DNA from: Xiheibacterium sp964468635 | Lineage (GTDB): Bacteria; Myxococcota_A; Polyangia; Nannocystales; Nannocystaceae | Direction: 5' to 3' | NCBI GenBank assembly: GCA_964468635.1 | Contig: CAYXVR010000008.1 | Coordinates: 124,001-188,000, forward strand | Length of the DNA stretch: 64,000 bases | The notes under the pieces: generated by a model | The model's input: only the letters and a program-made list of their open reading frames with translations | Told to the model about the DNA's origin: nothing | The model's database searches: none | Translations under genes and position numbers: made by a program | Shown: piece after piece, positions 9,640 through 17,990 of the stretch | How positions within the stretch are numbered: position 1 is the first letter of the stretch | Layout of the letters: each line of letters begins with the position of its first letter

Positions 9640-10551
9640 TCACGCGTCGACGCAGTTCGTCTCGTCGTAGGTGCAGTCGAAGTTGCACGCGATCTCGCCG
9701 CCGCTGTGGCCGAGGTCGATGCAGTCCGACTCGCCGAGGTCTTCGCCGTCGCACAGCTCGGGATCGTCGACCACGCCGTTGCCGCACAGGTTGCAGCCGC
9801 TCGTGTCGAACGCGCACAGCGAGTCGCACGCGAGCACGCCGCCGAAGAAGCCGCCGTCGACGGTCGTGCAATCGTTGAAGCCCACGTCGAATCCGTCGCA
9901 GACCTCGTCGCCGCCCGCGATGCCGTCGCCGCAGCACGCCGTGTAGTCGAACGTGCATCGCTTCGTGCAGCCCACCGTGCCCGCGCCGAAGCCTCCGTCC
10001 TCGCAGGTGGCGTCGGCGATCTCGTCGCCGTCGCACTCTTCCTTGTCGCCGTTGAGCATCCCGTCGCCGCACGAGAAGTCGAAGCAGTTCGTCGTGTCGA
10101 ACAGGCACGCTTTGCCGCACGCGAGCTCGCCGTCGTCGAAGCCGAGGTCGACGCACGTCTGCTCGGCGAGGTCCTCGCCCTCGCAATCCTCGGGGCCTTC
10201 GATCGTGCCGTTGTCGCACACCGAGATCAGGCACTGCTCGGTGTCGAAGCCGAGGCAGTCGGCGGAACACACGAGATCGCCCGCGACGAAGCCCTGTTGC
10301 ACGCAGGACACGTCGGGGTCCGCGAAGAGGTCGCCGTCGCAGACCTCGCCCGGATCGAGCTCGCCGTTGGGACAGAGCGGCGGCGCGGTCGTGGAGTCGG
10401 CACCGTCGTCGCTGGTCGACTCCTCGGTGCTGGTCGACTCCGCTTCCGTGCCGCTGCTGCTGCTGCCGGTGTCGTCGCCCGATCCGCCGCTGTCGCCGCC
10501 GCACGCCCCGACGAGCGCGAGCACGATTCCCACAATCCAAGGACGCGTCAT
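9640..10551 (-). CDS. Cys-rich repeat lipoprotein (five repeats)
   Basis: A 303-residue lipoprotein (leader ending ALVGAC, about Cys17) with a Gly/Ser/Thr/Asp-rich stalk to about residue 58. Five roughly 45-residue repeats follow, of the form CGNGxxDxxExCDGxDLxxxxC...GGxLACxxxCxFDTSxC, the last near the C-terminus. Each repeat has six conserved Cys and acidic residues that could bind calcium. The ATG at 10551 is preferred to a GTG two codons earlier. Repeats of this kind are abundant in myxobacterial surface proteins and are thought to be structural or adhesive; no enzyme motif is visible. Confidence 0.85.
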   Translation of the reverse strand: MTRPWIVGIVLALVGACGGDSGGSGDDTGSSSSGTEAESTSTEESTSDDGADSTTAPPLCPNGELDPGEVCDGDLFADPDVSCVQQGFVAGDLVCSADCLGFDTEQCLISVCDNGTIEGPEDCEGEDLAEQTCVDLGFDDGELACGKACLFDTTNCFDFSCGDGMLNGDKEECDGDEIADATCEDGGFGAGTVGCTKRCTFDYTACCGDGIAGGDEVCDGFDVGFNDCTTVDGGFFGGVLACDSLCAFDTSGCNLCGNGVVDDPELCDGEDLGESDCIDLGHSGGEIACNFDCTYDETNCVDA

Positions 10552-10603
10552 GGACACGAGGGTACCCGGTCTCGGGCCCCTCGTCCCGTGGTCGGCATGC
10601 CGC

Positions 10604-11239
<636 letters not shown>

Positions 11240-11343
11240 CTCGAATTCCTCCCTGTACGAACGGGGTCGGGAGGATAGCCCATGAACGTCGGCGTGGCTG
11301 CCGTCGCGCATTCTCGGGTGGCGCGCCGGAGAACGATCGGACG

Positions 11344-12357
11344 TCACGGGTCGCAGGCCGCACCGTTCTTCAGCTCCACCGTCCAGCTCGACGACGCGTA
11401 GTCGGTCATCAGCGGATCGCCGGTCTGGTAGCGACGCAGGGCGAGCGTGCCCGTGCCGGAGCCCGTGCTCGGCAACAGCGCCGGGAAGCCGGTCTCGTCG
11501 ACGACGAGCGGGAGCGCCGTCGAGTGCGTCTCCCAGCCCCAGTACTCGTCGTCGGTGGGGCTCACGAAGTTGCCGAGGTCGACGCCGACCGTGGAGCCGT
11601 TCACGAGCGAGATGCCGTCGTAGGGCATGCCGACGAAGGCCGCGCCGAACGTGTCCTGCATGAACGGATCGGAGAAGCCGAACTCGAGGACGTCGATGTC
11701 GAGCACGCGCAGCTGGCCCTCGGGGCCGTTGTAGGGGTCCGCGTTCACCTGCGTGAAGCTGTTCGTCACGTCGAAGACGAGGCGGAACTCGGTGTCGACG
11801 CCTTCGAGGTGCTCGAACACCATCGTGGCGGGGTTGCCGTTCACGTCGTCGAACGCGTCCTCGACCGTGAGTGTGCCGATCAGGCAGAACGGCATGGCGA
11901 CCGCGTCGCACAGCTCGCCCTCGAACGCGTCGTCGCACTCGCAGGTGAAGCCGCCGACCTCGTCGTGGCACGTTCCGTTCGCGCACGGCTCGTCGGCGCA
12001 ATCGTCGACGTTCCCGTCGCATGCGGTGCCTTCCCAGCCCGGATCGCACTCGCACACCGCATCGTTGATGCACGTGCCGTTCGCACAGACGATCTCGCCG
12101 CACGCTTCGCCCGACTCGCTCGACTCGGAGCCCGCGTCGTCTGGATCGGTGCCGTCGTCGGGCGAGCTGTCGTTGCCCGTCATGCCGTCGTCGCCCTCGG
12201 AGCCGCCGTCGTCGTCGTCGCCGGCGTCGTCGTCCGCCTCGCCGCTCTCACCGTCGTCGTCGACATCGAGGGGCTCGCGGTCCGCCCGCTCGGGGTCGAA
12301 GCAGGAGGCGACGAGCAGGGGAGCCAGACACCACGCGAACGGGCGTACCGAAGCCAT
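11344..12357 (-). CDS. Lipoprotein with two EGF-like domains
   Basis: A 337-residue lipoprotein: leader ending LLVASC (Cys19), a very acidic Asp/Gly/Ser stalk (about residues 25-85), then two EGF-like modules. The first has CANGTCINDAVCECDPGW; the second, a calcium-binding type, has NVDDCADEPCANGTC and GGFTCECDDAFEGELC. A roughly 180-residue C-terminal domain follows, unrecognised, beta-rich, with few Cys. EGF modules are rare in most bacteria but recur in myxobacterial surface proteins. The role is probably adhesion or recognition, which is inference. Confidence 0.85.
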   Translation of the reverse strand: MASVRPFAWCLAPLLVASCFDPERADREPLDVDDDGESGEADDDAGDDDDGGSEGDDGMTGNDSSPDDGTDPDDAGSESSESGEACGEIVCANGTCINDAVCECDPGWEGTACDGNVDDCADEPCANGTCHDEVGGFTCECDDAFEGELCDAVAMPFCLIGTLTVEDAFDDVNGNPATMVFEHLEGVDTEFRLVFDVTNSFTQVNADPYNGPEGQLRVLDIDVLEFGFSDPFMQDTFGAAFVGMPYDGISLVNGSTVGVDLGNFVSPTDDEYWGWETHSTALPLVVDETGFPALLPSTGSGTGTLALRRYQTGDPLMTDYASSSWTVELKNGAACDP

Positions 12358-12417
12358 CACGGGGAGACAGACACGGCGCGCGGCCGATGTGACATGCGCG
12401 CGATCGGCGACGTCGCG

Positions 12418-12433
12418 GCGGCCGATCGGCCGC
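12418..12433. promoter_or_regulatory. 16-bp perfect palindrome between divergent genes
   Basis: GCGGCCGATCGGCCGC is a perfect palindrome in the 100-bp gap between the EGF lipoprotein and the M15 peptidase, 24 bp before the peptidase ATG. It could be an operator, or a chance GC-rich palindrome. Its core CCGATCGG recurs in the palindrome at 23194-23207. Confidence 0.25.
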
Positions 12434-12457
12434 GCGACTTCGTGGCACGATGGGCCC

Positions 12458-13882
12458 ATGCAGGACCATCGACGGAATGATGATGGGTTCGATAGCGAAG
12501 GATTCGGACGCGTATCGCCGCGGGAGCGTCGAGAGGCCGATCTGTTCTTCGCCGAGCTCGTGGGACGACCGAGCGCACGCCAGGTGCCGTACCGACGATC
12601 GCCGGAGGCGATCGAATCGCCGGAGGCGATCGAAACGGCAGAGGCCGACACGATCGACATCGCGATGTCGATCCGCGGCATGTTCGGCGGCGATCTGTCG
12701 TGCACGATCGCGATCCAGCCGAAGGGCGGCACGGCCGTCACCGCGACGCTCGGCAACAGCAGCCACGACACGACGATGACGGTCGAGAAGGCCAAGTCGT
12801 ACAAGATCGTGGTGACGCCGACGGCGGCGGCGCCCGACGACCGCTACCGCAAGACCACGCAGACGTACAAGCCGGCGGCGACGGCGACGACCTTCGCGGT
12901 CACCGTGGCGTTGAACGTCAACCGGTGGAATCACAAGAACGTCTACGACACGTGGAAGGCCAACTCGATCGATGCGACGAAGGCCAAGCAGGTGTCGAGC
13001 AAGCCGCTGTGCGGGCGCATGCCGCAGGTCAACAAGGAGGCCGAGGCGAAGCTCGACGCGGCGAACAAGGCCTTCCTCGCGCTCGGGGCGGCCGTGCGGC
13101 AGGAGATCGAGGATTCGTTGAAGATCGTCGGAGGCTACGCGTTCCGCACGCAGACGAGCGGCGCGTTCAGCAATCACTCGCTCGGCACGGCGATCGACGT
13201 GAACTACCACATGGCGGTCAAGCAGAACCACCACTTCGTGCTCCGCAAGAAGGATCCCTCCACGGATCCGGTGCGGATCATGCTGCTGTTCGTCCAGGAA
13301 GTGGTGCGCACCGACACGACGTTCGCGACGTTCGACATCCTCGCGTCGAGCACCGATCTCGTGCAGTGGGACGCGGCCGCGGCGTTCAACCGCGTGTTCC
13401 CGCCGTATCTCGAGCGGCTCGTCGCGGACGCGGCCGGCACCACGCCCACGATCACGCCGGCCCCTGCGGCCACCGGCGCGAGCATGCCCGAGAAGGCACG
13501 CGCGCTCGCGGTGACGAAGGCCGATGTCCAGAGCGCGCGCAAGAAGACCACCGATGCCGCGAAGCAGGCCAAGCTCGATCTCGTGCTCGCGGAGTGGAAC
13601 ACGTTCCAGGCGTGGCTCTACGGCGCCGACGTGAAGAACGACAGCGGCAAGGTGCTCGGCAACATGATCGGCATGATCCCGATGCACCGGAAGTTCGTCG
13701 AGCTCATGGTGAACGCGGGCTGGACGTGGGGCGGGCGCTGGAGGGGCTCGAAGGACTACATGCACTTCGAGGACAGCCTCGCGTACACGCGCCTGCAGCT
13801 GGCGCCCGCGGCGAAGACCGGCGAGGACGACGAGGACCACGAGCACGAGGAACACGACGTCGAGGACGAGGACGACGACTGA
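12458..13882 (+). CDS. M15-family (VanY-like) D-Ala-D-Ala carboxypeptidase domain protein
   Basis: A 474-residue protein whose C-terminal half carries the zinc-peptidase signature of the M15 family: SNHSLGTAIDVN (H240, D247) and, near the end, WTWGGRWRGSKDYMHFED with the third zinc ligand H436. This fits a peptidoglycan D,D- or L,D-carboxypeptidase. Residues 80-150 look like a small beta domain. There is no signal peptide, so it may act inside the cell, be released by lysis or leave by another route. Residues 48-58 are a short tandem duplication (SPEAIESPEAIE) and the last 20 residues are almost all Asp/Glu/His. ATG 12458 is used. Confidence 0.85.
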   Translation: MQDHRRNDDGFDSEGFGRVSPRERREADLFFAELVGRPSARQVPYRRSPEAIESPEAIETAEADTIDIAMSIRGMFGGDLSCTIAIQPKGGTAVTATLGNSSHDTTMTVEKAKSYKIVVTPTAAAPDDRYRKTTQTYKPAATATTFAVTVALNVNRWNHKNVYDTWKANSIDATKAKQVSSKPLCGRMPQVNKEAEAKLDAANKAFLALGAAVRQEIEDSLKIVGGYAFRTQTSGAFSNHSLGTAIDVNYHMAVKQNHHFVLRKKDPSTDPVRIMLLFVQEVVRTDTTFATFDILASSTDLVQWDAAAAFNRVFPPYLERLVADAAGTTPTITPAPAATGASMPEKARALAVTKADVQSARKKTTDAAKQAKLDLVLAEWNTFQAWLYGADVKNDSGKVLGNMIGMIPMHRKFVELMVNAGWTWGGRWRGSKDYMHFEDSLAYTRLQLAPAAKTGEDDEDHEHEEHDVEDEDDD

Positions 13883-13945
13883 GCCCGGAGTAGAGGAGCG
13901 TCGCGGCGGAAGTCGCACGAAATCGGCGTGGTCATGATCACTGGC

Positions 13946-13966
13946 ACGCGGCGGGGGTCGCCGCGT
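13946..13966 (+). terminator. Hairpin downstream of the M15 gene
   Basis: ACGCGGCG (13946-13953) and CGCCGCGT (13959-13966) form a perfect 8-bp stem with a 5-nt loop, 63 bp after the peptidase stop and 13 bp before the next ATG. It may terminate the first gene or act in the leader of the next. No U-tract follows. Confidence 0.4.
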
Positions 13967-13979
13967 AGATGTGAGGATC

Positions 13980-14720
13980 ATGATCCGACGAAGTTCGATC
14001 ATCGTGCTCGGTCTGGGACTGCTCGCGACGAGCGCTTGCACGTCGACGCTGCGCGTCGAACGACTGCGGCACATGCCGGTGACTCCAGCTTCGGCGCGCG
14101 GGCAGCCGCACTGGAACCACCAGCGCGTGCTGGTGCGACGGTTCGACGACCTGCGCACGCCGGAGTTCGCCAAGAGCTTCGCGAGCGGCGCGATCCCTGT
14201 CGTGAATTTCGTACACGCCGGGGGGCGGCTCGAGTATCCCGATCACGGTGGGCTCTACTCGCAGAGCGTGCGCGGCAAGTCGGTGCGCAGGATCGGCGGG
14301 CTCGACACGGAGCTGCCCTATCTGGTGGCGCGCGCGCTGCCGGGCGGCGACGTCGTGGTGGAGGACGATCTGCGGGCGGAGGATCGCGACCAGCACTTCG
14401 ACTGGTTCGTCGAGGGGCGCGTGCTCCAGGCGACCGCGACGAACCACGCGAGCTTCGTACTCGCGATGTTCGGCGTCGTCGGCATGCCGGCCTTCTTCTC
14501 GCGTCAGCAGCTGCGGGTGGAGATCACCGTGCGCCGGGCCGGCTCCCCGCGCCCGATCTTCTCGCGGATCTACAGCTTCGACGAGCGCCGCAGCACGGGC
14601 CTCTACTACAACCACGACGCGAGCGCCAAGCTCGCGCGCCGCTCGGTGAAGACGGTGGTCGAGAAGGCCGCCGCCGACATCGTGGTCGTCGTCGGCCAGC
14701 CACCCGTGCACGATCGCTGA
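13980..14720 (+). CDS. Hypothetical lipoprotein
   Basis: A 246-residue predicted lipoprotein with leader ending LLATSAC (about Cys20). The mature part contains VLVRRFDDLRT and VVVEDDLRAEDRDQHFDWFV followed by a hydrophobic stretch (FVLAMFGVVGMPAFF, about 155-170) and a beta-rich end. The layout recalls lipoproteins of envelope assembly with a secreted alpha/beta domain, but I do not recognise the family. The ATG at 13980, preceded by GTGAGG, is preferred to a GTG three codons earlier. Convergent with the lipase-like gene. Confidence 0.75.
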   Translation: MIRRSSIIVLGLGLLATSACTSTLRVERLRHMPVTPASARGQPHWNHQRVLVRRFDDLRTPEFAKSFASGAIPVVNFVHAGGRLEYPDHGGLYSQSVRGKSVRRIGGLDTELPYLVARALPGGDVVVEDDLRAEDRDQHFDWFVEGRVLQATATNHASFVLAMFGVVGMPAFFSRQQLRVEITVRRAGSPRPIFSRIYSFDERRSTGLYYNHDASAKLARRSVKTVVEKAAADIVVVVGQPPVHDR

Positions 14721-14752
14721 GCACTCGCGATGGAGTGCGGAGTGCCAGGTCG

Positions 14753-15784
14753 TCAGAGTCTGGCCGCGCGGCGGGTCCGGCGGCGGCGGCGGCTCAGGCC
14801 CAGGAAGGCGGCGATGAGCAGCGGCGTGGCGCCGTTCGAGGTGGCGCCCACGGTGCAGCCGGATGCGCCGTCGTCCATGGCGTCCGCGTCGTCCTCGTCG
14901 GCGTCGGCCGAGTCGTTGTCGTTGTCGTCGTCATCGTCATTGCCGTCGTCGTCGCTCGGCGCGGGTTCGTCGTCGTCGTCACCGTTGCCGTTGCCCTCGT
15001 CGTCCTCGAGCGGCTCGACCAGCGCGCCGTGCATCACGAGGTAGATCGCGGGATCGTAGAAGAACTGGAAGTGGCCGACGAAGCCGTCACACAGCTCGAT
15101 GTTGGTCGCGCCGGGGATGATCGAGGTCTCGTAGGGCTGGATGTACTCGTCGGTGCACGTGTAGATCGACGTGATCGGGACGTGCTCCGGCAGCGGCGCG
15201 TCGTTGACGGCCGAGAGGAACTCGCTGCCGGGGGTGAGATCGTGGAGCGCCGGCCAGCCCACGAGCGACTCGGCCCACTCCGCCTTCGGTACGCCGTGCT
15301 GCGGCGAGATGAAGGTCACCAGGCGTGAGACCTTCGACTCGCCGCCGAGGGACTGGATGTAGTGGCGGGCGATGAGCCCGCCGGTGCACTCGGCCAGGAT
15401 GTCGATCCGATCCTCGCCGTAGTCCGCGCGGACCTGATCGATCACGTCGCCGAGCAGCTCGGCGTTCTCGAACAGATCGCCGCTCAAGAGCTCCGGCGGC
15501 TCGTAGACCACCGGGATGAAGCCGTCGCGCTCCAGTCGCGCCTTCATCGGCTCGAACCACGCCGCAGGGATGGTGACGCCGGTGATGAGCAGCACGACGC
15601 GCGGCTCTTCGAGCGGCGTGGGGCCCGGCTCGAGCTCGTCGATGACCAGCTCGTCGGCATACTTGGCGAGGAAGGCGTCGCCCCAGTAGTGGACGTCGCG
15701 GACGTCTCCGGGGGGAAGATCGAGGTCGCAGGCGGTGCCCGCCAGGGTGAGGGCGAGCAGGCCGAGGATGGGTCGCGTGGTCAT
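14753..15784 (-). CDS. Lipase-like alpha/beta hydrolase with MYXO-CTERM-like tail
   Basis: A 343-residue exported protein with leader and possible lipobox LAGTAC (Cys19). The body matches the lipase fold: oxyanion strand VVLLITGVTIP, nucleophile elbow LAECTGGLIARHY, then YIQSLGGESKVSRLVTFISP and QHGVP as in class-I lipases. At the elbow the usual GHSxGG is AECTGG, putting Cys133 where Ser is expected, as in dienelactone hydrolase. A 45-residue Asp-rich linker leads to a Cys-Thr-Val-Gly segment, a hydrophobic helix and RRRRR, the MYXO-CTERM sorting pattern. It faces a TetR gene across a shared regulatory region. Confidence 0.82.
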   Translation of the reverse strand: MTTRPILGLLALTLAGTACDLDLPPGDVRDVHYWGDAFLAKYADELVIDELEPGPTPLEEPRVVLLITGVTIPAAWFEPMKARLERDGFIPVVYEPPELLSGDLFENAELLGDVIDQVRADYGEDRIDILAECTGGLIARHYIQSLGGESKVSRLVTFISPQHGVPKAEWAESLVGWPALHDLTPGSEFLSAVNDAPLPEHVPITSIYTCTDEYIQPYETSIIPGATNIELCDGFVGHFQFFYDPAIYLVMHGALVEPLEDDEGNGNGDDDDEPAPSDDDGNDDDDDNDNDSADADEDDADAMDDGASGCTVGATSNGATPLLIAAFLGLSRRRRRTRRAARL

Positions 15785-15808
15785 GTCGAAGGGCTCCTGT
15801 GTTTTCGG

Positions 15809-15820
15809 TTGAACGTTCGA
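15809..15820. promoter_or_regulatory. Probable TetR operator, site 1
   Basis: TTGAACGTTCGA contains the perfect 8-bp palindrome GAACGTTC. It lies 25 bp from the lipase-like start, where it could control that gene. It resembles site 2 at 15906-15917. Confidence 0.4.
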
Positions 15821-15884
15821 TCGAAAAATCGATGGCGAAGAAAAGCACCATTTATCGGGGTTGGCAAGCGCATTTCGCAGCCTC

Positions 15885-15917
15885 TTGACAAGCCGCAGAA
15901 ATCGTTCGAACATTCAT
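15885..15917 (+). promoter_or_regulatory. TTGACA promoter box with overlapping operator site 2
   Basis: A perfect -35 hexamer TTGACA (15885-15890) is followed after 18 bp by a weak -10 (AACATT, 15909-15914). The near-palindrome TCGAACATTCAT (15906-15917), related to site 1, covers the -10 region, as expected for autorepression by the TetR protein encoded directly downstream. The 15785-15920 gap is AT-richer than its surroundings. Confidence 0.4.
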
Positions 15918-15919
15918 TC

Positions 15920-16525
15920 ATAAATTCATCGGCCCCATCCAAGCGAGGTCGTCCCCCGACCCGACCCGACCGCCGCGAGTCGATCATGACCGCAGCGCTC
16001 GCGTGCTTCGTCGAGCGCGGCTTCCACGGCACCGCGATGCCGCAGATCGCCGAGCGAGCCGGAGCCGCGGCGGGCACGATCTATCACTACTTCCCCAGCA
16101 AGGAAGCGCTGGTCAACGAGCTCTACCGCAAGTGGAAGGGCGTGGTGATGCAGCGCGTCTTCAAGGCCTTCCCCCAGGGCGCGCCGCCGCGCGAGCAGTT
16201 CCGCGTCATGTGGCTCGAGATCATCGCGTTCGCCCGCACCGACCCGAACGCGTTCATGTTCATCGAGACCCACAACCACGCCTCGTACCTGGATGCGGAG
16301 AGCGTCGCCCTGGATCGCAACCTGAAGGACTTCGCGCGCGCCATGCTCGGGCTCGCGCAGGCGCAGGGGCTGATCAAGCCGCTCGACACGACGGTACTGA
16401 TGGAGCTCGTGTTCGGCGCCTTCGTCGGCATGATGCGCGCGCACTCGGAGGGGCGCATCGCGCTGACCGACGCCGTCATCGCCCAGGCCGAGCAGGCGTG
16501 CTGGGACACGCTCGCGACCCACTGA
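15920..16525 (+). CDS. TetR-family regulator with uncertain start codon
   Basis: A TetR protein of about 200 residues: basic leader SSAPSKRGRPPTRPDRR, then ESIMTAALACFVERGFHGTA, MPQIAERAGAAAGTIYHYF and PSKEALVNELY, a canonical HTH, followed by a helical ligand domain. No ATG, GTG or TTG is in frame between 15812 and 15985: the conventional options are TTG 15809, which lies inside operator site 1 and upstream of the promoter, or ATG 15986, which cuts off helix 1. The coordinate given is the first codon downstream of the promoter-operator (ATA). It probably regulates itself and the divergent lipase-like gene. Confidence 0.8.
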   Translation: MNSSAPSKRGRPPTRPDRRESIMTAALACFVERGFHGTAMPQIAERAGAAAGTIYHYFPSKEALVNELYRKWKGVVMQRVFKAFPQGAPPREQFRVMWLEIIAFARTDPNAFMFIETHNHASYLDAESVALDRNLKDFARAMLGLAQAQGLIKPLDTTVLMELVFGAFVGMMRAHSEGRIALTDAVIAQAEQACWDTLATH

Positions 16526-16551
16526 CGGCCGAATCCTGGCATGCTCCGCCG

Positions 16552-17511
16552 ATGACCGAGGCCTACGCGCGACTCTCGCTGCATCGCTGGATGCTCTCCG
16601 ACGAGGTTCGAAACGAAGCGTATCGCTCTGCGATCGCTGCGGTCGTGAAGCCGGGTGATCGCGTGCTCGACATGGGCGCGGGCAGTGGTGTGCTCAGCAT
16701 CTTCGCGGCGCAGGCGGGCGCGTCGCGGGTCCACGCCGTCGAGCGCACGGACATCGCCGTCATCGCGCGCGAGATCATCGCCAGCAACGACCTCTCCGAT
16801 CGCATCGAGGTGATCCAGTCGGACCTCGAGGACATCGAGCTGCCGGCGAAGGTCGACGTGATCATCTCCGAGTGGATGGGTGGCTTCGGCGTCGACGAGA
16901 ACATGCTCGCGCCGCTCGTGATCGCGCGCGATCGCTGGCTCCGGCCGCAGGGTCGGATCATCCCCGGTCGTGTGACGGCGTTCCTCGCTCCGATGTGGGT
17001 CGCGGAGGTCCACGAGGAGCTCGCGTACTGGCGCTCGCGTCCGCACGGCGTCGACTTCAGCGTCGTCGCCCGGCACACGGCAAACGAGACGATCATGGCG
17101 CAGTGGACGTTGACGGCCGAGGATCTGCTCGCGCCGCCACAGACGATGTGGAGTCACGACGCGTACACCTGCAGCCTCGCCGAGGCCGATCATCCGTTCG
17201 AATCATCGTGCACCTTCACCGCGGCGCGTGACGGGCGGATGACGGCGCTCGCGGCCTGGTTCGATGCGGACCTCGGTCACGGCGTGCGCCTGACCAATGC
17301 GGTCGGCGCTCCCGACACGCACTGGGGGCGGTACGTCTTCCCGCTGCGCGCGGCGATCGAAATCCGCGAGGGCGCGCAGATCAAGACCAACGTGCGCTGC
17401 GATCCGGCGTCGCAAGGTGGCTGCGCGATGTACTGGTCGGTGCAGATCGACGACGGCGCGCTCGAAGAGCACGACACGCGGCCGCGGCGTGCCGCTGCGT
17501 TCGCGGTGTGA
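16552..17511 (+). CDS. Protein arginine methyltransferase (PRMT) homologue
   Basis: A 319-residue SAM-dependent methyltransferase with the hallmarks of eukaryotic-type PRMTs. HRWMLSDEVRNEAYRSAI (11-28) matches the PRMT N-terminal helix. VLDMGAGSGVLSIFAAQAGA (38-57) is motif I and E64 binds the SAM ribose. SEWMGGFGVDENML carries both Glu of the double-E loop (E107, E116), and DTHWGRYVFPL supplies the THW loop (256-258). The size equals a minimal PRMT core. It should methylate arginine side chains of proteins in the cytoplasm; substrate unknown. It sits 26 bp after the TetR gene and 15 bp before a DUF4240 gene, probably one transcription unit. Confidence 0.87.
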   Translation: MTEAYARLSLHRWMLSDEVRNEAYRSAIAAVVKPGDRVLDMGAGSGVLSIFAAQAGASRVHAVERTDIAVIAREIIASNDLSDRIEVIQSDLEDIELPAKVDVIISEWMGGFGVDENMLAPLVIARDRWLRPQGRIIPGRVTAFLAPMWVAEVHEELAYWRSRPHGVDFSVVARHTANETIMAQWTLTAEDLLAPPQTMWSHDAYTCSLAEADHPFESSCTFTAARDGRMTALAAWFDADLGHGVRLTNAVGAPDTHWGRYVFPLRAAIEIREGAQIKTNVRCDPASQGGCAMYWSVQIDDGALEEHDTRPRRAAAFAV

Positions 17512-17526
17512 GACACTCGGGCGCCG

Positions 17527-17982
17527 ATGGACGACGCCCAGTTCTGGACGATCATCGCGAAGCTCGATTGGAAGAAGGCGGGGGACGACGACGCGGTTCT
17601 GCGGCCGGCCGTGAAGGCGCTCGCCAAGCTGCCGCCGGCGGACATCACCGCGTTCGACGACATGCTCGCGGCGAAGCTGTTCGCGATCGATGGGGTCGCG
17701 TGGGCGCGGGAGATCGGTGACGAATCCTATCGGCGGCCCGGTGAGTACTTCTCGGGCGAGGCGTTCCTGTTCGCGCGATGTCGGGCCGTCGCGCTGGGCA
17801 AGGCGGCGTACGAGGCCGTGCTCGCCGATCCGACGCGCATGCCGAAGAACGAGGGCTTCGAGCCGCTGACGGATCTCGCCGCGCGTGCGTACGAGCTCGC
17901 CACGAAGGACGACTACACGCACGTGCCCTCGCCCGACTGCGAGACGTTCACCAACGAGGCCGGTTGGCCTCGCAACGACTGA
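17527..17982 (+). CDS. DUF4240-family protein
   Basis: A 151-residue cytoplasmic protein that I recognise as DUF4240-like: MDDAQFWTIIAKLDW, a segment LAKLPPADITAFDDML, then EYFSGEAFLFARCRAVALGK, YEAVLADPTRMP, and a helical end. Its function is not known; members are small soluble proteins often near regulatory or effector genes. It lies 15 bp downstream of the PRMT homologue and 8 bp before the crotonase, so the three are likely co-transcribed. A functional tie to arginine methylation would be speculation. Confidence 0.7.
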   Translation: MDDAQFWTIIAKLDWKKAGDDDAVLRPAVKALAKLPPADITAFDDMLAAKLFAIDGVAWAREIGDESYRRPGEYFSGEAFLFARCRAVALGKAAYEAVLADPTRMPKNEGFEPLTDLAARAYELATKDDYTHVPSPDCETFTNEAGWPRND

Positions 17983-17990
17983 GGGGTTCC

